Source: Nocardioides currus
GTDB taxonomy: Bacteria; Actinomycetota; Actinomycetes; Propionibacteriales; Nocardioidaceae
DNA: 64,000 nucleotides
Reading direction: 5' to 3'
Assembly (NCBI RefSeq): GCF_003057875.1
Contig: NZ_PYXZ01000007.1
Coordinates: forward strand, 235,461-299,460
Shown: in pieces, positions 25,484 through 33,962 of the stretch
Numbering within the stretch: the first letter of the stretch is position 1
How the letters are laid out: each line of letters opens with the position of its first letter
Notes under the pieces: model-generated
What the model was told of the DNA's origin: nothing
Databases searched by the model: none
What the model saw: the letters and a program-made list of their open reading frames with translations, nothing else
Position numbers and translations under genes: made by a program

Positions 25484-26446
25484 ATGATCCTCCCCAAGCC
25501 GCGCGGCAACCTGAGCGAGTGGGTCTTCCACCGCCTCCGCTCCGTCACGGACGAGCCCCGACCATGGTCCGGGGCACCGATCCCCGGCGCGACCGAGGAC
25601 GAGGACGCGGCGATCGCGCTGTGGGCCTTGCACGAGCTGTCGTACGGCGGCTTCGAGGACGTCTCCGAGCACGCCGAGCAGGACCTCGCCGCCCAGGCGA
25701 CCAGGACCCACCTGGAGCGCGAGCTCGAGCAGCGGCTCCGGTCCCGCTGGGTCGGCCGACCTGTCGAGCCGGTCGAGGTCCCGGCCGCGATCGACGAGCT
25801 CGTCGCCGGCGACGACGGCCCGTCCCTGGCCGCCTTCGTGCACCGGCGCGCCGACCGCGACCAGGTGCTGGAGCTACTGCGCCAGCGATCGGTCTACCAC
25901 CTGAAGGAGGCCGACCCGACGACCTGGGTCGTGCCCCGGCTCCCCACCCGTGCCAAGGCCGCGCTGATGGAGCTGCAGTTCGACGAGTACGGCGACGGCG
26001 ACCCCAACCGCCTGCACTCGCACCTGTTCGCGTGCGGCCTGGAGGCCGTCGGGCTGCGGGCGGAGTACGGCGCCTACATCGACGATGCCCTTCCCGAGGT
26101 GCTGGAGATGAACAACGCTCTCTCGATGTTCGGGCTCAGGCGCCGGTTGCGCGGGGCCGCCGTCGGTCACCTGGCCGCCTTCGAGGCGACGAGCTCGCTC
26201 CCCTCGCGACGCATGGTGCAGGGTCTCGAGCGACTCGACTTCGTCGAGCCGATGGTGCGCTACTACAGCGAGCACGTCGAGGCCGACGCCGTGCACGAGC
26301 AGCTGGCGGCCCGCGACATCTGCGGCACCCTGGCCGCCGACGAGCCCGCCCAGGCGCAGGAGGTGCTCTTCGGAGCCTTCACCTGCCTCGACCTGGAGGC
26401 CCGCTTCGCGCGGGCGATGTTCACCGCGTGGGGCGTCGAGCCATGA
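25484..26446 (+). CDS. iron-containing redox enzyme family protein (haem-oxygenase-like fold)
   Basis: A 320-residue protein of the haem-oxygenase-like (HDO) superfamily, whose members use a di-iron or haem centre to oxidise small substrates. Candidate metal ligands are in WALHELSYGGFEDV (Glu/His, residues about 47-60), LMELQFDEYGDGDPNRLHSHLF (Glu and His, about 162-183) and the helical C-terminal part with HVEADAVHE. The reaction is unknown. The CDGSH iron-sulfur protein gene overlaps its stop (ATGA), suggesting an electron-transfer partner. Confidence 0.8.
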   Translation: MILPKPRGNLSEWVFHRLRSVTDEPRPWSGAPIPGATEDEDAAIALWALHELSYGGFEDVSEHAEQDLAAQATRTHLERELEQRLRSRWVGRPVEPVEVPAAIDELVAGDDGPSLAAFVHRRADRDQVLELLRQRSVYHLKEADPTTWVVPRLPTRAKAALMELQFDEYGDGDPNRLHSHLFACGLEAVGLRAEYGAYIDDALPEVLEMNNALSMFGLRRRLRGAAVGHLAAFEATSSLPSRRMVQGLERLDFVEPMVRYYSEHVEADAVHEQLAARDICGTLAADEPAQAQEVLFGAFTCLDLEARFARAMFTAWGVEP

Positions 26447-26649
26447 GCGCCGAGCAGTTCGAGCACCCGGACGTCGTGCTCTGCCCCGACGGGCCGATGC
26501 TGCTGCGCGGGGTCGACAGCGTGCAGGACGCGGACGGCACGGTGCACGCGGTCGACCGTCCGGTGGTCGCCGTCTGCCGTTGCCTCAAGTCGAGCCGGCT
26601 GCCGTGGTGCGACGGCACCCACAAGGTGATCCCGCGCGGCCACTCCTGA
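26443..26649 (+). CDS. CDGSH iron-sulfur domain protein
   Basis: A 68-residue mitoNEET-like protein. The 2Fe-2S motif is complete: CRCLKSSRLPWCDGTH (residues about 46-61), giving three Cys and one His ligands. It probably carries electrons or senses redox state for the preceding haem-oxygenase-like enzyme, to which it is coupled by an ATGA overlap. The single motif and small size match bacterial one-domain members. Confidence 0.92.
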   Translation: MSAEQFEHPDVVLCPDGPMLLRGVDSVQDADGTVHAVDRPVVAVCRCLKSSRLPWCDGTHKVIPRGHS

Positions 26650-26664
26650 CCGAGGCTCGCGCGG

Positions 26665-27282
26665 TCAGGCCCGGTCGATGCGCACCAGCGCGCCTCGCGG
26701 GAACCGTCGAGCCTCGACCAGGCGTAGGTCGCCGGTGTCGAGACCCTCGTCGTGCTCGAGGCGGGTGGCCTGCTCGGTGGTGCCGAGCTGGAGGACGGCG
26801 GATCCACCCGGGGCGAGGTGCTGCCGGATGACGCGCAGGCACGCGCGCGCCACGTCGAGACCGTCGTCGCCGCCGTCGATGGCGAGGAGCGGGTCCTCCG
26901 GGAACTGCCCGGTCTCGGTCCTCAGCACCCAGGGCGGGTCGGCGATGACCAGCGGGTACGCCTCGTCGGAGGCCAGCGCGTTCTCGAGGCGGGCCTGCCG
27001 GACCTCGACCCGCTGGGCGAGGCCGGCGGCGCTGGCGTTGGCCCGCGCGAAGTCGCACGCGACGTCGCTGGCGTCCACGCACACGAGCCGACGATCGGTG
27101 CCTGCCACGGCCAGCAGCCCGATCTGACCGGCACCGGCGCAGAGCTCCAGGATCGGACCGGGTGGGACGGTCGCGGCCAGCTCCGCGGCCCAGTCCGACT
27201 GCGCGGTCGTCCACTCACGTGGCCGCAGCACCCGGTCGTCGTACGCGATCGTCAAGGACCCGAAGGTCGTCTCCTCAGTCAC
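26665..27282 (-). CDS. class I SAM-dependent methyltransferase
   Basis: A 205-residue methyltransferase with the SAM loop LELCAGAGQIGLLA (residues about 45-58), VDASDVAC after strand 2 and ADPPWV near residue 115. The DPPW motif is the (N/D)PP(Y/W) type of enzymes that methylate amide or ring nitrogen in proteins or nucleic acids. GTG 27282 is preferred: a longer in-frame ATG at 27315 lies upstream of the GGGTAC element at 27292-27297 and could not be on that transcript. Confidence 0.8.
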   Translation of the reverse strand: MTEETTFGSLTIAYDDRVLRPREWTTAQSDWAAELAATVPPGPILELCAGAGQIGLLAVAGTDRRLVCVDASDVACDFARANASAAGLAQRVEVRQARLENALASDEAYPLVIADPPWVLRTETGQFPEDPLLAIDGGDDGLDVARACLRVIRQHLAPGGSAVLQLGTTEQATRLEHDEGLDTGDLRLVEARRFPRGALVRIDRA

Positions 27283-27291
27283 CCGCGAGCC

Positions 27292-27316
27292 GTACCCCGG
27301 CGGTCGCGCCGTCATG
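27292..27316 (-). promoter_or_regulatory. SigB-type promoter of the methyltransferase
   Basis: Minus strand CATG (27313-27316), 15 bases, GGGTAC (27292-27297), then 9 bases to GTG 27282. Confidence 0.7.
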
Positions 27317-27358
27317 CCCTGGTCCGTGTTGGCGTCGGGCCGGCACTGGTGCTTGAAT

Positions 27359-28150
27359 ATGAACACGTTCAGGCAGCCGGACGATCCGCTTCGTGATGCC
27401 AGGAAGACGAACGTGATCGACGTGAAGGCCCTCGAGTCCCTGTCCAGCGCCAGCCTCGCCATCTCGCAGCACCGCACTCACGCCGACGTGCTGCAGGAGG
27501 TGGTCGACCAGGCCGCACTCTGCCTGCCCGAGTTCGAGCACGTCAGCATCTCGCTGATCCTCCCCGACCGACAGCTCGACACCCTCGCAGCGACCACGGA
27601 CCTGGCGCGTGAGCTCGACCGGGCACAGTCGGAGGCCCGGGGCGGACCCTGTGTGGAGGCCGGCCGGCTCGACGAGGTCATGCTCGTCGACGACGCACGC
27701 CACGAGCAGCGGTGGCCCCGCTACATCGAGGCGGCCCTCGCCCTCGGCCTGCGATCCCAGCTCGGCATCAAGCTGTCCAGCGACACTCGCGGGGCGATCT
27801 GCCTCAACCTGCACTCCACCACCCACGACGACCTCGACGCCGGATCGGTCGGCGTGGCCGAGCACTTCGCCGTGCACGCGGCCCTGGCCCTGGGGCACGC
27901 CCGCGCCTCCGACCAGTTGAAGACCGCCGTCGGGACGCGCACGATCATCGGCACCGCCATCGGGATCGTCATGGAGCGCTACGGCCTGGGCCAGGACCAG
28001 GCCTTCAAGTACCTCGTCCGGCTGGGCAGCGACCAGAACCGCAAGCTGCGCGTGGTGGCCCAGGAGCTCGTGCAGGCGAAGGACGACGCAGCCCGGCCCA
28101 GCGGGTCGGGCGACGGGACCAGAAGCGGGGCGACCGCGGCGCGGCCCTGA
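27359..28150 (+). CDS. GAF-ANTAR regulator
   Basis: A 263-residue paralogue of the regulator at 22795: GAF domain at residues about 30-175 and ANTAR domain at about 195-250 (IIGTAIGIVMERYGLGQDQAF, then the YLVRLGSDQNRKLRVVAQEL segment). The C-terminal 20 residues are low-complexity. The start is taken at ATG 27359; GTG 27414 (VIDVKALESL) would fit the domain as well. It is divergent from the methyltransferase, and no GGGTAC faces it. The signal is unknown. Confidence 0.83.
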   Translation: MNTFRQPDDPLRDARKTNVIDVKALESLSSASLAISQHRTHADVLQEVVDQAALCLPEFEHVSISLILPDRQLDTLAATTDLARELDRAQSEARGGPCVEAGRLDEVMLVDDARHEQRWPRYIEAALALGLRSQLGIKLSSDTRGAICLNLHSTTHDDLDAGSVGVAEHFAVHAALALGHARASDQLKTAVGTRTIIGTAIGIVMERYGLGQDQAFKYLVRLGSDQNRKLRVVAQELVQAKDDAARPSGSGDGTRSGATAARP

Positions 28151-28170
28151 GCCAGCCGTCCGATCGCCGG

Positions 28171-28194
28171 CATGTCCCGGGGGTGACCGGGTAC
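28171..28194 (+). promoter_or_regulatory. SigB-type promoter of the YbdK-like ligase
   Basis: CATG (28171-28174), 14 bases, GGGTAC (28189-28194), followed by a 52-base leader with an AGGAG ribosome site. Confidence 0.7.
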
Positions 28195-28246
28195 GCAGCA
28201 GTCGGCGACCCTGTCCCGCGGCGCTGACGACGACCCAGGAGCGGTG

Positions 28247-29398
28247 ATGGACGACGGTGCTCTCGAGGCCCTGGGGCCACCGGCGGCGGTCCCGTCGGCT
28301 GGACCCGTGACGGTCCCCGACCACCGGCCCGGCGGGGACTTCACCGTCGGCGTCGAGGAGGAGCTGATGCTCGTCGACGACGAGGGCGTCCTGCTCGGCC
28401 GGGCAGCCGTCGATGTCGTGGACCGGCTCCGCGCCAGCGATCCCGCCGCCGGGATCGTCACCGGCGAGATCTACGCCGACCAGGTCGAGCTCAACTCCCT
28501 GGTGTGCGCGGGTGCCGAGGACGTCCTGCGCTCCGTGCGCGTCCTCCGCGGGCGCCTGTGCGCCGCAGGCGCCCGGACGATGGCGGTCGGTGTCCACCCC
28601 ACGGCCGCGCTGGGCACGGCCGTCCTGACGACCTCGCCGCGCTACGACGCCATCCTGGAGGAGTACGCCGGGCTGCTGAGGACCCCGACCGCCGCCCTCC
28701 AGGTCCACGTCGGCGTGCCCGACGCCACGACGGCGATGCTGGCCTACCGCGGGCTGCGCGCCCGGATGCCGCTCCTGCGGGCGCTGGCGGCCGCGTCCCC
28801 CTTCTGGCACGGCGTGGACTCCGGGCTGGCCTCGACTCGGTCCGCGATCCTGCGGTCCTACCCGCGCACCACCGTGCCCCCGCTGCTGAGGTCGTGGGAG
28901 GAGTACGTCGCGCGCACGACCGCGCTGATGAGGGCGGCTGAGGCCTCCGACCACACCTTCGTGTGGTGGGACCTGCGGCCACGTCCCCTCCTGGGGACGC
29001 TCGAGGTGCGGGTGATGGACGCCCAGTGGTCACTGTCTCGCGTCGGCGGGCTGACGGCCCTGGTGCAGGGCATCGCCCGCCGTACGGCGACCTGCCCCGA
29101 CCGCGGCGACCTGAGTGACGACGTCCTCGCCGTCAACGACCACCAGGTCGCCCGGCACGGGCTGGAGGCCAGGGTCGCCGACCTCGACGGCGTGGTCCGC
29201 CCGCTGCGCGAGGTCGCGGCGCGCGTCCTGGCCGAGGTCCGCGCCGAGCTGGCGCCCGACGGCCTCGATGCCCCGCTGGACGACCTCGACGAGCTGCTGG
29301 CCGGGCAGACCGAGCCCGAACGCCAGCGCCGCCTCGTGGCCTCGGACGGGCTCCCCGGCCTCCTGGCCGACCTCGTGGGCCGCACGGCCCGCGGCTGA
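28247..29398 (+). CDS. YbdK-type carboxylate-amine ligase (glutamate-cysteine ligase 2 family)
   Basis: A 383-residue ATP-dependent ligase of the GCS2/YbdK family, which joins the gamma-carboxyl of glutamate to cysteine or a similar amine. Marks are FTVGVEEELMLVD (residues about 32-44), VELNSLV near 84, QVHVGVPD (about 157) and the metal-binding WDLRPRPLLGTLEVRVMDAQ near 243. It might make a low-molecular-weight thiol precursor or another gamma-glutamyl compound. ATG 28247 is favoured over the adjacent GTG 28244. Confidence 0.82.
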   Translation: MDDGALEALGPPAAVPSAGPVTVPDHRPGGDFTVGVEEELMLVDDEGVLLGRAAVDVVDRLRASDPAAGIVTGEIYADQVELNSLVCAGAEDVLRSVRVLRGRLCAAGARTMAVGVHPTAALGTAVLTTSPRYDAILEEYAGLLRTPTAALQVHVGVPDATTAMLAYRGLRARMPLLRALAAASPFWHGVDSGLASTRSAILRSYPRTTVPPLLRSWEEYVARTTALMRAAEASDHTFVWWDLRPRPLLGTLEVRVMDAQWSLSRVGGLTALVQGIARRTATCPDRGDLSDDVLAVNDHQVARHGLEARVADLDGVVRPLREVAARVLAEVRAELAPDGLDAPLDDLDELLAGQTEPERQRRLVASDGLPGLLADLVGRTARG

Positions 29399-29410
29399 GG
29401 GACCGTGCCG

Positions 29411-30250
29411 TCAGCGTGGGTTGGCCGTGGGGCGGACGACGGCCGCGAGCCAGACCGCGACGGCGGCCGTCAGCCACCCCGCGACGACGTCCACGACGTA
29501 GTGCTCGCCGGTGTAGACGAGGACGACGGCCATCACGAGCACGTACGCCACCAGGGCGGCTCGGAGCCCCGCGTTCACGGTCGGCCACAGGAACAGCGCG
29601 ATGAGCACGGTCGCCCCGGCGTGGAGCGACGGCATCGCGGCCACCGGGTTGCTGCCGCCCTGGCCCGACGCACTGAGGACCCCGATCCAGTCGAGGCGCA
29701 GGAGCTCCCACCCCAGGTTGGAGATCCGGTCGACCTGGCCGATCGCCCCCTGCTGCGAGGCCAGCCACGGCGGGGCGGCGGGACACACGACGTAGACCGT
29801 CGTCCCGATCGTCGTGAACACGAGCACGGCGCCGATCCACCGCGCGAACCGGTCGCGGACGCAGAACCACACGATGGCCGTGACCAGCGGGATGGCGACG
29901 AAGTGGGTGACGTAGACGAGCGCCGCGACCGCGTCGTACCAGTGCACCGACCCGTCGACGAGGCGCTCCTGCAGCCAGACGGACGGGACCGCGCCGAACG
30001 CGTGCCGGTCGACGGCCGCGGGGCCGGTCACGTGGACGCCGAACCCGAGTCGGTTGGTCGCCGACCCGTCCCCGGCCCCGAGCGGCGCGCTGATCCATGT
30101 CGCCGCCGCGTAGGCGACGAGGATCAGGCTGAGCGGCGACCAAGCGATGAGCAGCTGCGCGACGGGGCCGTGCCGCGACCCACGATCTGCGTCGCCCCGC
30201 CCGCACTGGTCGCCGATCCGCTCCGGGCCGCGGTCGAGGTCCTGGGTCAT
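29411..30250 (-). CDS. PAP2-superfamily membrane protein
   Basis: A 279-residue membrane protein with six hydrophobic segments and the phosphatase motifs AMPSLHAG (His nucleophile side, residues about 206-213) and GEHYVVDVVAGW (about 248-259), as in PAP2_3/inositol phosphotransferase-like enzymes. It may remove phosphate from a lipid or prenyl diphosphate or transfer a head group. It ends the carotenoid operon; ATG 30250 overlaps the acyltransferase stop. Whether it acts on carotenoids is unknown. Confidence 0.82.
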   Translation of the reverse strand: MTQDLDRGPERIGDQCGRGDADRGSRHGPVAQLLIAWSPLSLILVAYAAATWISAPLGAGDGSATNRLGFGVHVTGPAAVDRHAFGAVPSVWLQERLVDGSVHWYDAVAALVYVTHFVAIPLVTAIVWFCVRDRFARWIGAVLVFTTIGTTVYVVCPAAPPWLASQQGAIGQVDRISNLGWELLRLDWIGVLSASGQGGSNPVAAMPSLHAGATVLIALFLWPTVNAGLRAALVAYVLVMAVVLVYTGEHYVVDVVAGWLTAAVAVWLAAVVRPTANPR

Positions 30251-30732
30251 CGGCGACGCCGCCGGAGGATGGCCTGGATGCGGAACCGGTTGTAGCGCTG
30301 GATGGCGATGAACGGCAGGTTGATCCCGACGCCGTAGGCCACGAGCAGGGCCGCCGCGAGCGGCGGGTTCCACAGGACGAACAGCGGACCGCACGCCATC
30401 GCCCACCAGTGGGTGAGCTCCGCCCGCCGGGTCTCGCGCACGAAGAGCAGCAGCGACTCGTCGTCGTACGCCGGCACCTCCTTCTTGCTGACCCCGCCCG
30501 CGAACAGGGCGCCAGCCTCCGGCACCTTGTCCTTCCACCGGTGGATCCGCAGCCGCCGGCGGTACCAGCGACCGTCGTCCTCGAACGGGCGAGGCCGCAG
30601 GAGCCACCCGTCCCGGCTCAGCCGAGCCCCGCCCAGCCGGTGGGCGGCATAGCCGGTGCCGGCGTGGAACACGCCCCAGGCCACGATGTCGACCACCACG
30701 GTCAGGGCCTGCGGCATGAGCAGCTTCAGCAT
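30247..30732 (-). CDS. CrtO-type carotenoid glycoside acyltransferase
   Basis: A 161-residue membrane protein of the family of staphylococcal CrtO (glycosyl-4,4'-diaponeurosporenoate acyltransferase), which esterifies the sugar of a carotenoid glycoside with a fatty acid. Marks are two N-terminal and two C-terminal hydrophobic segments and the family centre RIHRWKDKVPEAG (residues about 65-77). It follows a glycosyltransferase with a 7-base overlap, the order expected for glycosylation then acylation. Assignment by similarity of pattern and context. Confidence 0.75.
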   Translation of the reverse strand: MLKLLMPQALTVVVDIVAWGVFHAGTGYAAHRLGGARLSRDGWLLRPRPFEDDGRWYRRRLRIHRWKDKVPEAGALFAGGVSKKEVPAYDDESLLLFVRETRRAELTHWWAMACGPLFVLWNPPLAAALLVAYGVGINLPFIAIQRYNRFRIQAILRRRRR

Positions 30733-31898
30733 CGAGGAGCCTCCTCGCGGCCGTCGGCCGCACCGAGCCGGACCTCGCGACCGCGCCACGACACGGATCG
30801 ACGCACCAGCGTCCGCGCGACCGATCGCGCGAAGACGAGGTCGAAGGCCAGCAGCGGGACCGGGAAGAGCGCCCACGTCCACCAGCGAAACGTTCCCAGC
30901 CGACGCAGGATCGACCGCAGCTGCGCCGCCGAGCAGATCCAGGCGACGAACCACAGGACCGGGCTGCCGACGGACAGGGCAGCGCCCGCGCCGGTCGACG
31001 CCTCGACGACGGCCAGCAGCGTGCCGACGGCGATCGCGTGGTGCGCGCTGATCCACAGCCCGGCGGCCACGGCCGGACCCGGCGCCGCCGCCGAGGCTCC
31101 CGAGGCGAAGTTCTTGGTCCAGCCGTCGGCCAGCTGTCGGAGCCCGCCGGGATAGCTGCGCATCGAGACCGAGCGTCCGCCAAGGGCGCAGCGCACCGGC
31201 AGGCCGGCCCGGTCGTACGCCGCTGCGAGCCGGACATCGTCGAGGATCTCGCCCCGCACGGCGGCGTGACCGCCGGCGCGCTCGTAGTCGTCGCGCGAGG
31301 TGATCAGGCACGGCCCGAACGCCATCGGAGCAGCGACGGGGCGTCGGGTGAAGGCGGCACTGGCGAGGGTGGACATCGCGTTGAAGTAGGCAGACAGCTG
31401 TTCGTAGGGCCGGACAACGCGGTGGAACGGCTGGACCGAGACCAGGCCGCCGTGGCGCTCGTGCATCTCCAGCAGGCCGTGCAGGGCGTCCGGGGCGAGC
31501 ACGGTGTCGGCGTCCAGGAACAGGAGCAGGTCACCGGCGGCCGCCCGGACCCCGTGGTGACAGGCCCACGCCTTGCCGGTCCACCCGGGGGGCGGGGCGG
31601 GGGCGCGCACCACGAGGGCACCGCCGGCTCGCGCCACCGCGGTCGTGGCGTCGTCGGAGTCGTCGTCCACCACGACCACCTCGAGCACCGGGTGCGCGAG
31701 ACCGCGCAGGGACGCCAGCAGGAGCGGCAGCGTGGCTTCCTCGTTCCGTGCGGGGACGACGACCGACACCGAGGACGAGGGCGAGGTCACGGCCCCGGCC
31801 CCGGTCGGGAGCCGGCGCGGGTCGCGGAGGAGGAACGCGGCCCCAGCCGCTGCTGCGGCCAGGACGACGGCGAGCACGAGGTCGGTCAGGTCCGTCAC
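30726..31898 (-). CDS. family 2 glycosyltransferase, carotenoid (CrtQ-like)
   Basis: A 390-residue membrane-bound GT2 enzyme. An N-terminal membrane segment is followed by VVVPARNEEATLPLLL (residues about 47-62), the DDD motif VVVVDDDSDD and the metal site LFLDADT near residue 133, then EILDDVRLAAAYDRAG and C-terminal hydrophobic segments. In the carotenoid operon it probably adds a hexose to a hydroxyl or carboxyl made by the P450. GTG 31898 overlaps the P450 stop. Confidence 0.83.
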   Translation of the reverse strand: MTDLTDLVLAVVLAAAAAGAAFLLRDPRRLPTGAGAVTSPSSSVSVVVPARNEEATLPLLLASLRGLAHPVLEVVVVDDDSDDATTAVARAGGALVVRAPAPPPGWTGKAWACHHGVRAAAGDLLLFLDADTVLAPDALHGLLEMHERHGGLVSVQPFHRVVRPYEQLSAYFNAMSTLASAAFTRRPVAAPMAFGPCLITSRDDYERAGGHAAVRGEILDDVRLAAAYDRAGLPVRCALGGRSVSMRSYPGGLRQLADGWTKNFASGASAAAPGPAVAAGLWISAHHAIAVGTLLAVVEASTGAGAALSVGSPVLWFVAWICSAAQLRSILRRLGTFRWWTWALFPVPLLAFDLVFARSVARTLVRRSVSWRGREVRLGAADGREEAPRC

Positions 31899-33286
31899 GA
31901 GGCCCTCGGCGGGATGCGGGTGACGACGAGCGGCATTCCGCCGGCGGGATGGACGGCCACCTGGGCCAGCGCCTCGGGTCGCGACCACCGCGGGCCGACG
32001 GTGAGCCGGTGCTGCGCCAGGAGACGGCTCAGCACGACGACCATCTGCCCCAGGGCGAACTCCCGTCCGATGCACAGCCGGGGCCCCTGGCCGAAGGGCA
32101 GGTAGCCGACCGGCGGCGGGCCGGGCGACAGGAACCGCTCGGGCCGGAACGACTCGGGCTCGGGGAAGATGTCGGCACGACGGTGCAGGATCCAGGGACT
32201 GATGATGGCCAGCGTCCCCGCCGGGACCGCGCGGCCGCCGATGACGTCCGCGCTCCGTGAGCGTCTCGACACGACCCACGCCGGGGGGAAGAGCCGCAGC
32301 GCCTCGTCGACCACCGCCCGCGTCCACGGCAGCGTCTCGCGGTGACGGAGCAGGGAGACCGGTCCCGCGTGCCCGGCGACCTCGGCCCGGACGCGGTCCT
32401 GCGCCGGCTGGTGCTCCGCCAGGAGCATGAGCGTCCACGCCAGCGCTGCCGCGACCGTCTCGTGACCCGCGATCACCATCGTCACCAGCTCGTCGCGGAT
32501 CTCGGTGTCGGTGAGCCCGCTGTCCAGCAGCAGGCCGAGGAGGTCGTCCCCCGAGGCTCCTGCGTCGGACGCCCGGCCGCCCGACCGGCGTTCGGCGATG
32601 ATCCGCGACGCGATGACGTCGAGGCGTCGGCGGGTCGAGCGCAGCCGCAGGTTGGTCCGCGTGGGGGCCAGGCGCGCGGTCGGCACCACCGACCGTCCCA
32701 GGCGCACGACCAGGTCGGCCGCGTCGCTCGTCGCGTCGAGGAGCTGGCGGGCGTGGTCCGAGAGGTCGGTCGAGAACAGGGCCCGTCCGACCGCGTCGAG
32801 GCCGATCCGGTGCGTCAGGTCGGCCACGTCCACGACCTCGCCGTACGCCGAGGGCAAGGCCCCGAGCCGGGTGGTGATCGCGGCGTCGGCGGCGGCCCGC
32901 ACCTGGACGCCGACGGCCTCGAGGCGCTCGTGGTGGAAGGCCGGGGCAGCGAGCCGGCGATGCTCGATCCAGCTCGGCTCGGCCGAGGCGAGCAGGCCGG
33001 GACCGGTGAGCCGGGCCAGGGCGGCGTACTGCACCGTCTGCTTGCCCCAGTCGCGCGACGCGGTCTGGAGCACGTGGCGCACGGCAGCCGGGTCGTTGAG
33101 CAGCAGCGCCGGCGGTCCGGGGACGGGGAAGGACACGAGGTCGCCGTGACGCTGCGACACGTCGGCGAGGAACGTCAGCGGATCCGCGCGCACCGACCTG
33201 AACGCGCGCGCCATGTCCCACGAGCTCGGTCCGGGGACGCCGATGTCCGTGGGCTGCATGGCCTGGAGGCGCGCCGCGACGCTCAC
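31895..33286 (-). CDS. cytochrome P450
   Basis: A 463-residue haem monooxygenase with all diagnostic parts: I-helix AGHETVAAA near residue 272, ExxR in DEALRLFPPAW, PERFLSPG, and the haem loop FGQGPRLCIGREF with Cys near 405. Inside the carotenoid operon it most likely oxidises the carotenoid to create the group that the following glycosyltransferase decorates. Redox partners are not adjacent. GTG 33286 overlaps the cyclase subunit stop. Confidence 0.93.
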   Translation of the reverse strand: MSVAARLQAMQPTDIGVPGPSSWDMARAFRSVRADPLTFLADVSQRHGDLVSFPVPGPPALLLNDPAAVRHVLQTASRDWGKQTVQYAALARLTGPGLLASAEPSWIEHRRLAAPAFHHERLEAVGVQVRAAADAAITTRLGALPSAYGEVVDVADLTHRIGLDAVGRALFSTDLSDHARQLLDATSDAADLVVRLGRSVVPTARLAPTRTNLRLRSTRRRLDVIASRIIAERRSGGRASDAGASGDDLLGLLLDSGLTDTEIRDELVTMVIAGHETVAAALAWTLMLLAEHQPAQDRVRAEVAGHAGPVSLLRHRETLPWTRAVVDEALRLFPPAWVVSRRSRSADVIGGRAVPAGTLAIISPWILHRRADIFPEPESFRPERFLSPGPPPVGYLPFGQGPRLCIGREFALGQMVVVLSRLLAQHRLTVGPRWSRPEALAQVAVHPAGGMPLVVTRIPPRAS

Positions 33287-33615
33287 GCGTCCTCCCCGCT
33301 GCGGCGGCCGAGCCACGTCCACGTCACGCAGCTGGTGAGCACCAGCGCGAATCCGAACGCGAGGTCCTCGACCGGCGCGTAGGCCAGGCGGCCGTCCCCG
33401 ACGAACGCGACCCGCTCGCTGCCGATGATCGCGTCGGGCGCGTAGCGGACGATGCCGCGCCCGGTGAGCCAGCCGTTCGTGACCAGCTGGAAGAAGACGA
33501 TGACGGCGTAGGCCAGCCACCAGTCACGCATCGCAGTCAGTCCCGTGCGGGCCACCCAGCGGTCCAGCACGAGGGCGACCAGCACCGCCACGACGGCGAT
33601 CGCGGTGTAGGTCAT
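33283..33615 (-). CDS. lycopene cyclase subunit, CrtYd/Yf-like
   Basis: A 110-residue membrane protein with three hydrophobic segments and the conserved acidic motif APVEDLAFG (residues about 81-89) of the CrtYc/YcD lycopene-cyclase domain. Two such small proteins work as a heterodimer. ATG 33615 overlaps the stop of the sister subunit. Beta-cyclases (CrtYcYd) and C50 cyclases (CrtYeYf) look alike at this level and cannot be told apart here. Confidence 0.82.
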   Translation of the reverse strand: MTYTAIAVVAVLVALVLDRWVARTGLTAMRDWWLAYAVIVFFQLVTNGWLTGRGIVRYAPDAIIGSERVAFVGDGRLAYAPVEDLAFGFALVLTSCVTWTWLGRRSGEDA

Positions 33616-33962
33616 CGGCGCGCGGCCTCGCGACGCGCCCCGCGCAGACCGTGGCGACGCGTCGCCCGGACGGCCTCGAAGGTCAGGACCGCCACCAGCG
33701 GGATCACCACGAAGAAGGCGATCTCCTCGAGGGGCAGGCCTGCGACGCGCCACGGCAGTGTCTGGTCGGCGTCGAAGTGCCAGTGCCCGGCCGACGTCGC
33801 GTAGAGGTCCCAGAGGAGGAACGGCGTCCCGGCGACGAGGACGGTGAGCAGGAGCCGCAGCGGCCGGTGCAGCACGCGCAACCCGAAGGCGGGGGCGAGC
33901 GGCACGGTGCCCAGGAGGCAGAGGGCCAGCATGGCGACGTACGACCAGTGCACCCAGCTCAC
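33612..33962 (-). CDS. lycopene cyclase subunit, CrtYc/Ye-like
   Basis: A 116-residue membrane protein with three hydrophobic segments, the family's PFLLWDLYATSAGHW (residues about 47-61) and the catalytic acidic motif GLPLEEIAFFV (about 74-84). Partner of the next gene. GTG 33962 overlaps the crtI stop. Confidence 0.82.
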   Translation of the reverse strand: MSWVHWSYVAMLALCLLGTVPLAPAFGLRVLHRPLRLLLTVLVAGTPFLLWDLYATSAGHWHFDADQTLPWRVAGLPLEEIAFFVVIPLVAVLTFEAVRATRRHGLRGARREAARR

